Of a DNA stretch of 64,000 nt, positions 33,250-45,479 are shown one piece after another. Origin of the DNA: Eunapius fragilis (taxonomy: Eukaryota > Porifera > Demospongiae > Spongillida > Spongillidae); the NCBI GenBank assembly GCA_963681505.1, contig OY811971.1, positions 12,295,232 to 12,359,231 of the forward strand. Reading direction: 5' to 3'. The translations under genes were made by a program, and so were the position numbers. The notes beneath the pieces were generated by a model, which saw nothing but the letters and a program-made list of their open reading frames with translations, did not search any database and was not told the DNA's origin. Numbering within the stretch: the first letter of the stretch is position 1; every line of letters begins with the position of its first letter.

Positions 33250-34030
33250 GGATCGGCCTGATTGGCTCTATTGTTTAAGTTTGTTGTTCCCCCTGGCCAA
33301 TCTCATGCTCTTTTCTACGTGAGGCTGCAAGACTTTTTGGCTCTGTCAAGACCAGAGGTCCCCGCCAGCTGACCCTTCCAAGTAGAGGCTTTACTCCCAA
33401 AGGTTGTGAGCTCTTCCCCTCGGCGTTCAGAACCGCGGCCGGGGGTGGGGTTTACGTTCTCTTTTATTAGTTTCCTCCATTAAGTAGGTATGTTGCAAAA
33501 CGGCAATAATTGTCCTCCATTTTGTTCCGCATTATTGTTACAGGATTATTAACACTTTTGAGGTCCATTCAAAAAGTTGCTTCGTGTAGGGTTACGGGAT
33601 GGAATGGGGGAGAGAGTTCTTTGCTTTGCGTCATATAGTTCGAAGGTTAATTCGTTTTCATCCTCTTGTGTAGATTTGAATTTTAAAAACTTACTTTACC
33701 AGATCTCATTCACTATTGGAAAAAGTGCTATGACTTAACCGTGCAAAAACATCTTGATCGGGATTACGTTGCAAAAGATACGTGGGATTTAACAGAACAT
33801 ACTTACGGACGCACGTTTTAATGAAATCCCATACTAAAAAATTAATGCTTTTTTAAAGCTTTAAAACGCCATATCTTCCGTATTTTAAACCATAAACATA
33901 TGATTATGGTATCATTAAGTATATGGTTTAATGCGCTCTTCACATCGGTGTTATTATCTCAGCAATTTAAACAATTTGAAAAAATTTGCAACATACCTAC
34001 ATTAAGGAGGAAAATAGCTCTTGAACAGCA
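33250..34030. other. Intergenic sequence, nothing recognised
   Basis: A GC-richer patch at 33280-33450 and an AT-rich tail. The short word 'aggtatgttgcaaa' at 33487 has a complement near 33990, hinting at the ends of a 500-bp inverted-repeat element, but the arms are short. Confidence 0.3.
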
Positions 34031-34031
34031 C

Positions 34032-34541
34032 CATGGCAATGGGAATAGGGAGAGCGGCTCAACCGAGTAAAATTACTCGGGGCAAGTATGTGGAAAGACA
34101 CATGCATGGTCTTAAGAGAAAGTTTAACTCAGATTTGCTAGGGAAGGTAAAGAGGTCTAATACCGAAGATTTGGTGCCAGTTAACAAATCCTGGTGATGG
34201 TATTTTTGAGGTGCTCAGCTTTCAGCAAAAGAGACAGTTGTCAGAACTGAATCTGTGAATCTTAGATCATTTATGTATTTCAAAAGGGCTCGCGTAGGAC
34301 CAAGGATAGTGATATGGCACTATCACCAAAGCTTGACTGTGATGATGTTTTACAGATGTTAGTTGAAGGGGTGTCTGGTAGAGCTAAACCACTTGTCATG
34401 CATCATTCTGAACAGATCCCGGAATTGAAGAGGATCAAGGCTGTAGATGAGGCAAAGCCTGAGTATGTGGGTGTTCAACAAACTTCAAGTCCTGAGTGTC
34501 AACAGTTAGTACAAGATGTGCCTGTTAGAGCTCAGGGATAG
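34032..34541 (+). CDS. Two short open frames, unknown
   Basis: From 34032 a frame reads MAMGIGRAAQPSKITRGKYV and stops at 34196. From 34314 another reads MALSPKLDCDDVLQMLVEGV and stops at 34541. They are in the same register but separated by stops, with no known motif. Could be remnants of a transposon or exons of an unrecognised gene; could be chance. Confidence 0.2.
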
Positions 34542-34559
34542 ATCAGCTCATAGAAAGTG

Positions 34560-35590
34560 ATGAGGACTAAGACGAGTGATATAATACCAATGACAAAGAT
34601 TTCAAAAGGCAATGGATGGAGAGTTGATGGTAGGAACAGGAGAATTAATCCATGAAACAAAGGAATGTGATGCTAAAGGAAAGATTGATGAAGGTATTGA
34701 ATGCAATGAAATAGTGTCCTTCCACTTAAGGAGATAAAGTATTGTATTCTCCATGTATATCTTGTGGGGACAAAAAGCAAAGCTGCAAAAAGTATGGCCC
34801 TGCTGTGATATCTCAAGTATTTACTTGTTGGTCTAAAGACAAGTGAGCCCAATTGATCTTCCACCCAAAATATGTAGTTATGACAAACATGTAAAGAAAT
34901 TAAAGCTTTGGAAAGCCCATTTGTACAGGTAACATGGTTTTGATAAGATTTTGCAGGTGTGATGAACTATAGATGTACATTTTCAGGGATCAAAATATAA
35001 CATTTGCCACTTTACTTGAGTCATGTCACAAAAATTAAGGTCAGCCGGAAATGTTTGTACAACCCATTTGTCAAGAGTTATCTCCTGCCGGAACATCTGA
35101 GGTTGATTGTGTACATTGAACGAAAAAATCAACGCTAGTGAACTGAAGTGTTTTTTTTTAGAAAATGGCCTATTGATAACTGTGACGTTGTAAGAGTTTT
35201 ACCTTGTACCCCGGGTATATGAGATTTGCACTCTGTTTATGCTAATTTAATAAATAGGTGGAAGCATTTTCTGCATGTATGTTATTTGCTATCGATGAGG
35301 GTTGTGGGAGGTAACAAAGCAAATATCCTTACCTTGGATGTTTTGTATGCAGAAGTATGAAGTTGATGATCTGTTTGATTTCAAACGAGCAAGTGATAAA
35401 ACGGGGAAAAGCGACAAAGTATATTATGAGGAAAACGTTATGCCTTGGTTGTTATTTGTGTTCGTGCAATGCAATGATGTCTTTATACAATAGGTTAGCC
35501 GGTCGCACAAAGTTTAATTAACGTAGTGTGATGGGGCCAATGCAAATTGGTGCCGTGATCTGTAATTTCACTCCTTTTTGCACATAGTGA
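34560..35590. other. Intergenic sequence, no gene recognised
   Basis: A plus-strand frame at 35302-35493 includes YEVDDLFDFKRASDKTG preceded by a possible acceptor ('gtatgcag' at 35345-35352), but nothing identifies it. The rest is AT-rich. Confidence 0.25.
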
Positions 35591-35744
35591 AGCGCCATGA
35601 TTCACAGCACAACTTCCTGGCTATACAATAGCTCACCATATTCCAACATCTTGAGCTCTATGGTATTCGCGTGCACGCGCGAGCTCCACACACACAACAA
35701 AAAACATGTACACTGCACCGGGAATAATTATAACAGATCACACA

Positions 35745-35823
35745 CCTGCACGCACACAGGCACACACGCACACGCACACACACACACACACACACACAAA
35801 TACACACACACGCACGCATACAC

Positions 35824-35885
<62 letters not shown>
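35745..35885. repeat. CA microsatellite
   Basis: Imperfect then nearly perfect (CA)n, about 140 bp, on the plus strand. Frames of Thr-His or Val-Cys text across it are artefacts. Confidence 0.95.
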
Positions 35886-35886
<1 letters not shown>

Positions 35887-36540
35887 CATTTTCATGGGTT
35901 TTGGGGTGGGGTGGGGGATAAATTATTCTGAGGGAGGATAAACTATTCCGGAATGGGGGGATTAAGCAATGCCAGAATAGATTATCCGCAGAGGATCAAT
36001 TGTCACGGGGATATAATCTATATAACGGGATACCGGTCAAGTTTCCCAGGCCCACGTATAAAATCTATGCTAATGCCTAGGTACAAAGCACTGTATAGTG
36101 TTCGTGCCTGCATGCAGGCATGAAGCACTATATAGTTCCTCCTACCGCTATATTTTTCCTTGCCTCCTACACCAGACCACTTTGCCGCCTACCAACAGTG
36201 ATTCGGGCCCGACTACGCGCGGGATAGACCAAATTTGCGATATGTTGTATTGTCATTTCTCCCATACAATACACCACCTATAAGCTGTTTCTACAGCCGA
36301 GAGGACCAGTTTTGGCAACCCGGACCACTTTTGGCTACCAAAACAGGTCCGTCCGGATCAATTTTCGCGTGACAGGACCTTGGATGATAGCGTCATGGCG
36401 CCCTGGAAAGTTAATGTGTGATGCATGGGGCGTGGTTCTGACTATAGTTCAATAGCATACATGCCATACATGTCGTCACATAGCTCGATAGACGATCACC
36501 AGCGCTAGCTCCCCCAACCGTGGGTCCCATGCATATGCCT
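35886..36540. other. Intergenic sequence, nothing recognised
   Basis: G-rich start, then mixed sequence with no frame of note. A palindromic 'gtgcctgcatgcaggcat' lies at 36104. Confidence 0.3.
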
Positions 36541-37099
36541 GTGTCACGTGAAATTGGGGACCCATAGAACTAGGGACCCCGGCCCTAAATCTCCGTAGAA
36601 TTGGGGACCCCCGGCCCTAAATCTACGGAGATTTGGGGTCCCCCCCGTCCCAAAATTGGGGACCCCTTCGTAGAATTAGGGACCCCCCTGTCTCCTCCCT
36701 CTTAATTCCACCCAACGAGTTTGATTAATTATAAGCGCATGTTAGTATTTGAAGCGTGTACGCAGAGATAATATATACATGTAGATGGTGTACGTTAGGG
36801 CAGGTGTGTCTCTTGTTGTGGCACATCAGTAACGACGTGGGCACGTGCATGGACTCATAGCTGTATTTGTTTCCGCAAATATTCCGAAACGTTATGTATA
36901 CGCTACATGTTTTAAACGCTCTTAACTTTCACGGTGTTAAATTCATTCCAGTACAACATACAGACAAAACTAAAGAAAATATGTTCTCACTGAATTCAAC
37001 ATTTAAAGGGGTTCAAGAACAATAGATACGAAACAGTGTAAATGTTCGATACACCCTTTCTGAATCAGCCTTAACAATTTTTGCACTTCCAAATATAGT

Positions 37100-40000
37100 T
37101 TGACTTCTTACAACTTCTCTTTGATAAAGATTTGTCGCATTCTATATGAAACCTCTTCTGACAAGCACAGCATTCTATCATGGCCCTTTTTTCTCATTCG
37201 ACAGTAGCAGTATACTGGAATTGTTTCTTCTCCCAGAGGGTTTCTTTTGCCTCTTTGCATGCTTGGAAATGTGGTGATCTTATACCCATTTCTAAGCAAT
37301 TAAGTAGGTGTTTTCTCATCTCCTTGTTGTTGTATTTAATGCTCGATACATCCTCACCACAGCATAAACTTGTAGTAAATGCTATAGCATATATTCCACA
37401 GTCAAAACTATTACATTGCCTTTCTACGTTACGTTACTGAATTTTACAGTAATAAATGGTTTATCTGTGTACAATAATGCGCATATCTGATCCTTAGTAA
37501 AATTAGAAAGAGGGGAGTGAAGGCTGTCGTAAAGACTGATGTGAGATGATTCTAATCATACTGTCGAAACTGCCACCCAATGGCTATCACAATCATGCAG
37601 TATAATTCCTTTCTCATGATTTCATATGTCAAATTGTAGCCCAATAAGGTATCTTGCAGCCCAGGAATACTGTAGCATATACTGTGCTGCATTAACAATG
37701 CTGTCATCAAGCCATCCAGTTTCTGATATAAGAATTTTTGTGCTTTTTGGACAGATTTATCTTACCTATTTTTAACCATTGTCTCCATGCATGATGTTTT
37801 TTTCTTTTTGATTGCGTAAATGAGGCAATCCTGACGCAGTAATTTTAGCTTGGGGATCATTTTGGGAATTTAGTATAACTCTGCTTTCAGGTATTACAGA
37901 TACTGCAGCTGTGTAAGGAGGTAATTAATTGCATAAAATAAAATTTAATGCTTACCTTCTAAAATATCAGATTTTTTCTTATCAATACTTCTTTCCCTCA
38001 CATGATACACCCACTGGCTGAAGTCACCTAAGTTCAATGAAGACATCTGCAAATAGTGCTTTTCAAAGATGCTAACAGCTTTTATTTTTGCTTTGTCCCC
38101 AAATGCACTGTACCATAATCTCAAATTTTCAACTGCCTCAACATAAAGCTGTAATCCAAACCTGAATACTGTCTTTTAAAGTCCTGAAACTGGGCCTCAA
38201 AGTAATCTATCATTCACGATTACAAAACTCCCACCACACACTTCGCGTAATGAAGTTTCTTCATTACATGTGTGATACTGGATCCAAAGAGTAACATTAA
38301 GGTCTTTGCTTAGTGAAAACTCTCCTTCGTGTAGATCCAAATGTGATGGCTACAGTGAAAGGATAAAGCATAATTTACAGCACCATTCAAATGCTAGTTT
38401 AAAAATTTTAATTACATCAAAATCTTCATCCTCTTCTGCAGTATGCAATAGTTCTAAACACCCTGTTCTCCAAAATCGTATCAGAGAAGGTGCATGAATA
38501 TAATTGTTCCATACATAGATCTAACTTAAATGCTTCATTTAGGACACCTGCACATACATTCTTTTCACTTTTATCACTGGCTCCTTCATTCTCTTCACTT
38601 TTAGCATTAGCACCTTCATTCTCTCCACCTTACTGATTCCTTCACTCACTTCATTTCTAGAATCTGTTTCAGCTTCATCATTGTATCACTTTTAGCATCT
38701 GCTTTTTTATTCATCATTGCATGCAAACCATTCTGTTCAGATGAACATTTGTAAACTTTCAACCTTTTAATATTAACTTTTGTCTTTAAAACTGTTCCTT
38801 TCTTATCTTTTAACTCATACACAACTTTGCCAATATATCTTTAATAGTGCATGGGCCAAGCCAACGATCATCCATTTTACCGCCTTTGCGTTGTTTTTGA
38901 CGAGTGTTCTCTTTCAAGGCTTTTGTACCAATCTGCAGTACATTTGGCATGTGTTTTCGATCATACAATTCCTTCTGCTCTGATATTGGGCTAGAAGTAT
39001 GGAAGAACTAGTGGCTGCAAAACGTTTCTCCCTTGTCCTTAAAAGGGCTTCAACTGAAATTTCGAGGTCATTCTCCATGTGAACATGTGACTCCTCATTT
39101 GGTATAATTTCATTGTCAATAGGAAGGCGCAAACAGCTGGCAAAAAATACGGAGAATACTTTGTTGAAGCTTGTCTAGATGCCCTGTAGCCCATCAGAAC
39201 TGTTCCAATCTTTAAATCCCAATTCTTCTGATCTTGATCCACCATCTTTGACAAGCACCGAGACAAGGTGATAAAAACGTTCCGTAAGACCATTAGTCTG
39301 GGAAACAAAGCAAATAGTATAAAAATAAATACCTGTGGATGGTAGGCACTACAGAGTCTGTGTTCAGTCTTAGTAATCAAAAAAGGATTTTCTCGTTATC
39401 TCATTGACATATTCTCTACCTTCATCAGTTATTACAATTTCAGTAGCTCCAAAGCGGCATATTACCTACATTTTAGTGATATGATGTATATAGCAAATTA
39501 GTTTACTACTTTATCTTACCGAGTACATAAATCTAGCCACACTAACTGCTGTCTTCTCTTGAAAAGCTGTTGCTTCTGCCCATTTTGAGAAGTAATCAGT
39601 CAAGGTGATGATATATTTATTGCCAGGTGACGTTTCAGGTAGCAGACCAATTAAATCCATACCCACTTAGTGCCAGATTTGAGCTTTAACAGGAATAGGA
39701 TGTAGAACTCCAGCTGAAGCGTCAAGCTTTTTGTTGTTTCTCTGCATGACATCGGTCGCATGAGTTCACCTAATAAAAGCTTGAGCCTATGTTTACAATG
39801 CATGATATGGTCACAATCGTACGTATGATTTCATATCTGTATACAGCCCAGGCCAGTGGTTTTATACGATGTTATAGTACTATTTGTCCTATTAACTCCG
39901 AAGTGACCATCGTCATGGGTTAAGGAGACAATCCTCTGCCGCTGATCATACTCTCTACAACAAGTCGAGCAGCGTTTTGACAACCATCGTCTACTTGTTG

Positions 40001-40230
40001 TATGCACAAAAAGAGAAGCAATCTGATGTTAAATACTTGAGACTGCAAAACGTGGTTTCGATTCTCACCTTGACGCGTGTAGTATTATAAGTCAGCGGCG
40101 ACTCAGCGCCTTTTACGGCGAAAAATTTGGCCCTCTTTCGTAACGCTTGCTTGTCCGATTTCGAAAATGTAGGATACACGCCTTGTAAAAGATATTGGTG
40201 TATCTGTTCGGTACGGATGCCCAGCAATTG
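37100..40230 (-). mobile_element. Integrase-bearing element B (Ginger-like, broken)
   Basis: On the minus strand, in order: an N-terminal integrase segment (KSDKQALRKRAKFFAVKG near 40190-40110), core text DLIGLLPETSPGNKYI and TDYFSKWAEA (about 39660-39570), TKTEHRLCSAYHPQ (about 39375-39335), a C-terminal region with a GPY/F-like LGPCTIKD (about 38860-38835), then a C48 protease His-box SHWVAVSTV (about 37590-37560) and a PHD-type start VYCYCRMRKK (about 37215-37185). The GPY/F-type module after an integrase is shared by Gypsy and Ginger1; the extra protease and PHD domains argue for a Ginger-like DNA element. It has multiple breaks and looks old. Confidence 0.6.
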
Positions 40231-40339
40231 ACCGGTTATGCAACCGGACAACCGGATACACAACCGGACGACCGGTTATGTAACCGGATGGTGACTTGCG
40301 CATGCACTAACATGGTGTCACATTCACTTATCCATGTGT

Positions 40340-42430
40340 TACACGCGCGTTCGAAGAATTCCTTTTTGCTGCTTTTCCAAAAGACGCTAAGAGAACAAGA
40401 AATACCGTAATTCACCAACAATTCGGAGAAAGGATCATCCGCTTTCTAAAGAATCCTCTATCGATTGAGGATAGAAACTTTCGTGATCTTATTAAAAGAA
40501 GTGGATTTCAACTGTTGGGCTTGCCTGAGGCTGGAATAAGGAATGCATTGGTTGTCCAAGTCAAGGGCCGGGGGAAAAGGAGGTAATTCGTTCTGTGTTA
40601 GTATTCATTATGCTGTAGTTGATTACTGGCCGGTTTGTTGGTATATAGAACGTTAATGACCGCACGATCATGAAAGGCTATAGAAGGGTCGCTATAGCGG
40701 AGGAATTCTACCACATTTTGAAACAGATCCATGATAAAGATTATCTGCATGCTAGTTCAAGAAAAACCTATGCTAGGGTAAGTAGTATTTCCATGCAATT
40801 GAAGTGCGGTAGACGTACATGCTAAATTGAGTCATGTGTGTGTCACTCCTTATACACCAGTCATTGTACTCCTACATACCAAGAGTTGTGGTTGACAAGT
40901 GTGTAAGCTTGTGTTCAACATGCAGCTTAAGGAAACCACAGCACACTAAAGCCTCTTTAAGGCCAATCATAGCTGATGGGCTATTTTCTCGTATCCAGGT
41001 AGGTTTAATCACTATTCATGCTTACTAACACGTACAAAATGTACGTGTTAGATCGCTATGATTGATATGAGCCATATATGTCACATAATGGATGCAACTG
41101 GTAACTACACATCGTGGATCATTGGTCAAAATTTAATTTTGCATTTCCTCTTGTAAAAAAGAAGGCAAACCATGCATTGCACAACTATGTTTTCCCAGTG
41201 GTTAGCTTGCCTGCTATCATTCACAATGATAATGGTAAAGAATTTGTAACAAACTCAAGACATAGAAGACGTAGTTTCTACATGGCCAGGTCTTGTGCAG
41301 TTAAATAGTGGTCGTCCATGTCATCCCCAATCCCAAGGATTAGTTGAGAGAATGATCAGTACAAAAGTTGTTGAATGTGATGATCAATCCCCACCATGGT
41401 CTCAATGTCTTCCACATTTTGTGTAAGTGATCCAGTGTTTTTCTATGTTGTAAATGTTATTATGTTTTATCTGTCATTGTAGATACAATGAACACTCAGG
41501 TTCATGACACCACCAAGCAAACCCCATATGAATTAGTATTTGGCCAACCTCCGGGGCAATTTTTGTTCCAGATGTCAACTTTCGGGGACAGCTTGATGAA
41601 GATGATTTGAAGCCTTGTGACAGAGAAAATTCAGAGGAAGGGATGATAGACAAAGAACAGGATGATGAAGGAAATGAAGAGGGGGATGAGGAAACAGAAA
41701 AGGATGAAGAGGAGAAAAGGAGGATGATGAAAAGAAGAGGAGCATGGGGAAAACGGAGTGCATGAGGAGGAGAAAGATGAGGATGAGGAAAAGGAAGATG
41801 AGGAAAAAGAAGAGGATGATGAGAAAATAGCAAAGGACAGTGGGGATGTAGACAAGGATGATGGAGAGGAAGAAGATAAGGACAATTTAGTGGAAAAGGA
41901 AATGGAAAGTACTAATGTGGGCACTGTTGCAAGGGAGTTAGAAAGCAATATTGAGGAGAGTAACAAAACCACTGCTGCAGGCGATCTTCCAGCCTACCAG
42001 TACTCTGTTAATTCAGAAAAATGTGATGGTCGCGACAGCGATCATGATGAAAATGGTAACAATAATGTACAAGTAAGTGCCTCAATATATGCTTTGATCC
42101 TGATTAATCTTTCTGGTTCCTTTCGATGTATAGGTGGCTTTAATGAAGTCCAATTCAAGGGTTTTGGCTACTTCTGAGAAGCACTTGCCTGTTCACCAGA
42201 TTTCAGACAAAGACTATTTTAATAATGCGAATAGGATGATGGTTAAATACAACCTTAATCACAAAGCTAAAGAATTTCATGTAGGAGATTGTGTTGCTGT
42301 GGGAATTCCGCGCATTGATCGGGCTTCCACTGACCCAAATAGACTGCCGTGCATAATTGTACAGGTGATTGGAACGGCATATGCAATGTACCGCTTGCGG
42401 TGGAAGTCAGGGGTGTTGAATAAATGATAC
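40340..42430 (+). pseudogene. Integrase remnant of element C
   Basis: Segments in order: FPKDAKRTRNTVIHQQFGER (about 40368), a zinc-binding-like segment with CVSLCSTCSLRKPQH near 40900-40945, VSLPAIIHNDNGKEF near 41202-41245, and a C-terminal piece FHVGDCVAVGIPRIDRAS (about 42269-42322) followed by YAMYRLRWKSGVLNK. This last piece is characteristic of KRBA2-like integrases. A highly acidic linker (41600-41960) separates core and C-terminal pieces. Fossil; breaks not itemised. Confidence 0.65.
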
Positions 42431-43044
42431 TCTGCTTGTGATCTGGAATTTTTCTGAAGGGAATTTCTGTCTATCTGTGAAAGGATGGGAAAGTTCTACT
42501 TGTGTGTCACTTTGAGCAGCTTCAAAAGAAATTACGCCATGGAGTGCATTTTCAAAGAATAGATGCATGTGCACAGCAGGCTGCAGCACACAACGGTGCC
42601 CTTGAAAGAAGAATAAAATTGAATGCACCTCACACTGCCATAAAGGAGTTAACTGCAAAAACAAGAATTGTACACCTGCATCAGCTATGAAATCATCAAC
42701 ACCATCTTATAGCAACAAAACTTCTTTCTTGGATACCCAAGCATCATTGTCATGTGCATGCAAAACGAAATGCAACAGTGCAAAGTATTGCTGCTGCAAA
42801 AAGAACAAATGGTCCCGCTCTGCTCATTTTCACCCAGCTAGGACATTCTTGCACTAAGGAGATCACACAAAACCCTTGTGCAAGATGGATTTAAGTGGAG
42901 ATAATGAAGACACTTGGGTTACTATCTGTACTGTTCAACTGACAATGTACCACAAGGCAATACTTGCATCTCCAAAAAGCTAGCAAGGTGATCTTATAAT
43001 CACCGCTGCACAATATATGCTGAAACAGCAGCACCTATCCATAG

Positions 43045-43600
43045 ATGGCTTTCAACCACCTGCACATAGCCAGAGATTCCACCACAGGAGCAGTTTGTAC
43101 AGATAATAAAAATCATTGGATTGCTCTATCCACTGTTGGTTGTCAAAAAGCCTGCATGAAAATCTTTGACTGCAATGGAGGTAAAGAGCTACCCAAGCCT
43201 ACCCTGAAGCTTATAAGTGCCCTACTTCAAACACAATCTGAAAAAAAATTTTCGGTTGAGTTTGTAGATGTTCAAATGCAGGAAGGATCACATGACTGTG
43301 GATTATTTGCTCTGGTGTCATTTGTAATGGACAAGATCCAGCAGTTCTATTGTATAAGCATATTTTGAAGAGTATTGAGGACGAAGTGATGACTGCTTTC
43401 CCAACTTCTGCAAATAGACTTCCTAAGGCATCTATCAGGAAAAATATACCAGTATACTGTATTTGCTGGCATATTAATGATGACTCAAAAATAATACAAT
43501 GTGATATTTGCCAGCAGTGGTTCCATGTAGCCTGCATGAAGATCGACAAAAGTGTACACAAAGATCGCAGGTCAATGTGGTCATGCAGTACAGTATAAAC
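43045..43600 (+). pseudogene. Ulp1-like C48 protease and PHD finger of element C
   Basis: The text HWIALSTVGC, FDCNGGKELPKP, VDVQMQEGSHDCGLFAL holds the His, Asp, Gln and Cys positions of a C48 (Ulp1/SENP-type) cysteine protease. About 100 bases later VYCICWHIND, IIQCDICQQWFHVACMKI and MWSCS give a Cys4-His-Cys-type PHD finger. C48 enzymes cleave SUMO-like conjugates; PHD fingers usually read histone tails. In a transposon such domains may aid targeting or counter host silencing (inference). Confidence 0.7.
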
Positions 43601-43857
43601 TGATTATCACTATTTGTAACAGTCTTAGTGCATGTATATTAATATTTCTGCTGCATGATGCTATGTACTGGGCAGTTGTAAGCCTCATATCAGCATTATA
43701 CGACATCATGAGCTATTTTTTGTGTCCATAAACATACATTGCCATATGCATCTTCTCGGTATGACAGAACATCTTCCCATAAATGTGCACTAGTCACATC
43801 AGATGCCGGTTGCATCAGGCCTTATCCAACAAAATTAAAACAGCCTGAGTTGTGTAT

Positions 43858-44152
43858 ACAAGTAAATAAAAACATTCTCTCTGAGAAAGTTGGTGGGATA
43901 TAGGTTTTTCAGGCAAATAGTATACTGGTGTAAAAAGCAAGGAAACAAGTTTCATCAGAAGGGGAAATGTAATAGTCCTATATTTAGCACACTTCGACTA
44001 AGGCATATGCTGTTTCTGTGCTAAATATAGGACTATTACATTTTCCCTTCTGATGAAACTTGTTTCCTTGCTTTTTACACCAGTATACTATTTGCCTGAA
44101 AAACCTATATATCCCACCAACTTTCTCAGAGAGAATGTTTTTATTTACTTGT
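43858..44152. mobile_element. Hairpin element, foldback family 1, copy 4
   Basis: Inverted repeat with arms of about 135 bp. The outer arms carry 'tctctgagaaagttggtgg'. The inner arms include 'caggcaaatagtatactgg', unlike copies 1 and 2, matched exactly by its complement at about 44080-44098. The loop (about 43993-44018) holds 'cgactaaggcatatgctg'. Confidence 0.85.
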
Positions 44153-44309
44153 TTCCTTAATTTTTTAACACCCAAATCACTGTTGCATCGCAGGTTTCCC
44201 CCCTTTCATTTAACCGATTTAATTCTATCCAGACGTATTGTGAAAATTTTCTAGGTACCTTTGCTTAATTAGAATTGGTGAGACCGTATATAGGCTTTTA
44301 GGCGTTTTT

Positions 44310-44632
44310 GTATCAAAGCGAGTCCTCCAGCAAATTCTAAAGCTATTGGTGCAATTTTCATTGCTTAAAAGTGTTCCTGTCCCGAGTTATGAGTTCCCAA
44401 GAAGAAGAAGAAGCAGAAGCAGTCGACCCGCCCATTATTTTTGGAAGGGGAACGAGGACGGCAGTATTTTTCGTTCTCGACAACCACGCGGTTCTACGAC
44501 GTGAAACAAAAACGAAACTACTCAGTTTTGACTTCTAGATCGATTGCCGCAACAAGTTAGACGATCCGATCGTCGGGAGCAAAGCTACGGTAGGGTCGCG
44601 GGATTTTAATTAAATTCATAGTCGGGGTCAAA
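44310..44632 (-). repeat. Right arm of foldback family 1
   Basis: Reads 'aaagcgagtcctccagc' to 'catagtcggggtcaaaacc', the reverse complement of the left arms at 950-1240 and 5888-6230. It follows the hairpin at 43858-44152, matching the order hairpin then right arm in the full copy at 5888-7065. The left arm is missing. Confidence 0.65.
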
Positions 44633-44691
44633 ACCTCTCTAGCGAGACTTCCGATAAATATTCATAATCATAAAGATATTAAATAACGAAC

Positions 44692-45240
44692 AGCCGGTTA
44701 CACAACTGGACAGCCGGTTACACAACTGGACAGCCGGTTACACAACGGGACAGCCGGTTACACAACTGGACAGCCGGTTACACAACGGGACAGCCGGTTG
44801 CATAACCGGACAGTCGGCTACACAACCGGACAGCCGGTTACACAACTGGACAGCCGGTTACACAACTGGACAGCCGGTTACACAACTGGACAGCCGGTTA
44901 CACAACTGGACAGCCGGTTACACAACGGGACAGCCGGTTGCATAACCGGACAGTCGGCTACACAACCGGACAGCCGGTTGCACAACGGGACAGCCGGTTA
45001 CGCAACGGGACAGCCGGTTGTGTAACCGGACAGCTATTATCTAATGCATAGAAACGGGACAGCCGGTTACATAACCGGACAGCCGGTTGCACAACGGGAC
45101 AGCCGGTTACGCAACGGGACAGCCGGTTGCACAACGGGACAGCCGGTTACGCAACGGGACAGCCGGTTGTGTAACCGGACAGCTATTATCTAATGCATAG
45201 AAACGGGACAGCCGTTTACACAACCGGCATCCGGTTACGT
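44692..45240. repeat. 20-bp minisatellite, subterminal in element C
   Basis: Tandem units of 'cagccggttacacaactgga' with variants ('cacaacggga', 'cataaccgga', 'gtgtaaccgga'). A larger block from about 44968 to 45057, ending 'ctattatctaatgcatag', recurs at about 45082-45203, so the array also grew by block duplication. A few related words lie at the other end of the element (40230-40290). Confidence 0.9.
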
Positions 45241-45479
45241 AACCGGCAATGTTGGGCATCCGTACGGAACATAACTCTTCAAAGGAAAACCGCGCGCCCG
45301 TCTTTTTTCTCTTCGTCACTCGCCATATGTGTGCTTACTAGAATTGTATGATGTAAATGTATAAGGGTCCCCATACCTACGCAAGGGTCCCCAGTTCTAC
45401 TTAGAATTGGGGACGCGCGAGATCCCAAATTCTACGGGGTCCCCATATCTACCTGACACCGGCTCTCGGTGGCCTTTTA

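Larger units (their letters stand above)
40205..45271 (+). mobile_element. Integrase-bearing element C (Ginger-like, broken) with subterminal repeats
   Basis: Inverted ends around 'gtacggatgcccaacaattg' at 40205 and 45271 continue into 'ccggttannnaaccgg' words on both sides. On the plus strand lie an integrase region (about 40340-42430), a Glu/Asp/Lys-rich linker (41600-41960), a C48 protease region (about 43000-43340) and a PHD finger (about 43445-43590). Exon-like spacing suggests the family uses introns. A foldback family 1 element is nested at 43858-44632. Broken in several places; better preserved than A and B. Confidence 0.65.
36541..45459. mobile_element. Possible outer element enclosing integrase elements B and C
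   Basis: The left end at 36541 'gtgtcacgtgaaattgggg' and the complement of the right end at 45459 'gtgtcaggtagatatgggg' are similar for about 36 bp, and both ends continue with several 'ggggaccc...tagaatt' words (36555-36690 and 45368-45450). This suggests subterminal repeats of one element about 8.9 kb long. It would have B as its own gene set and C as an insertion; equally the repeats could be unrelated G-rich motifs. Fossil; broken. Confidence 0.4.

Noticed and set aside
35597-35941. Thr-His and Val-Cys repeat frames
   Set aside because: CA microsatellite.
44692-45240. CRISPR-like array
   Set aside because: Units are contiguous 20-bp tandem copies without unique spacers, in a eukaryotic transposon.
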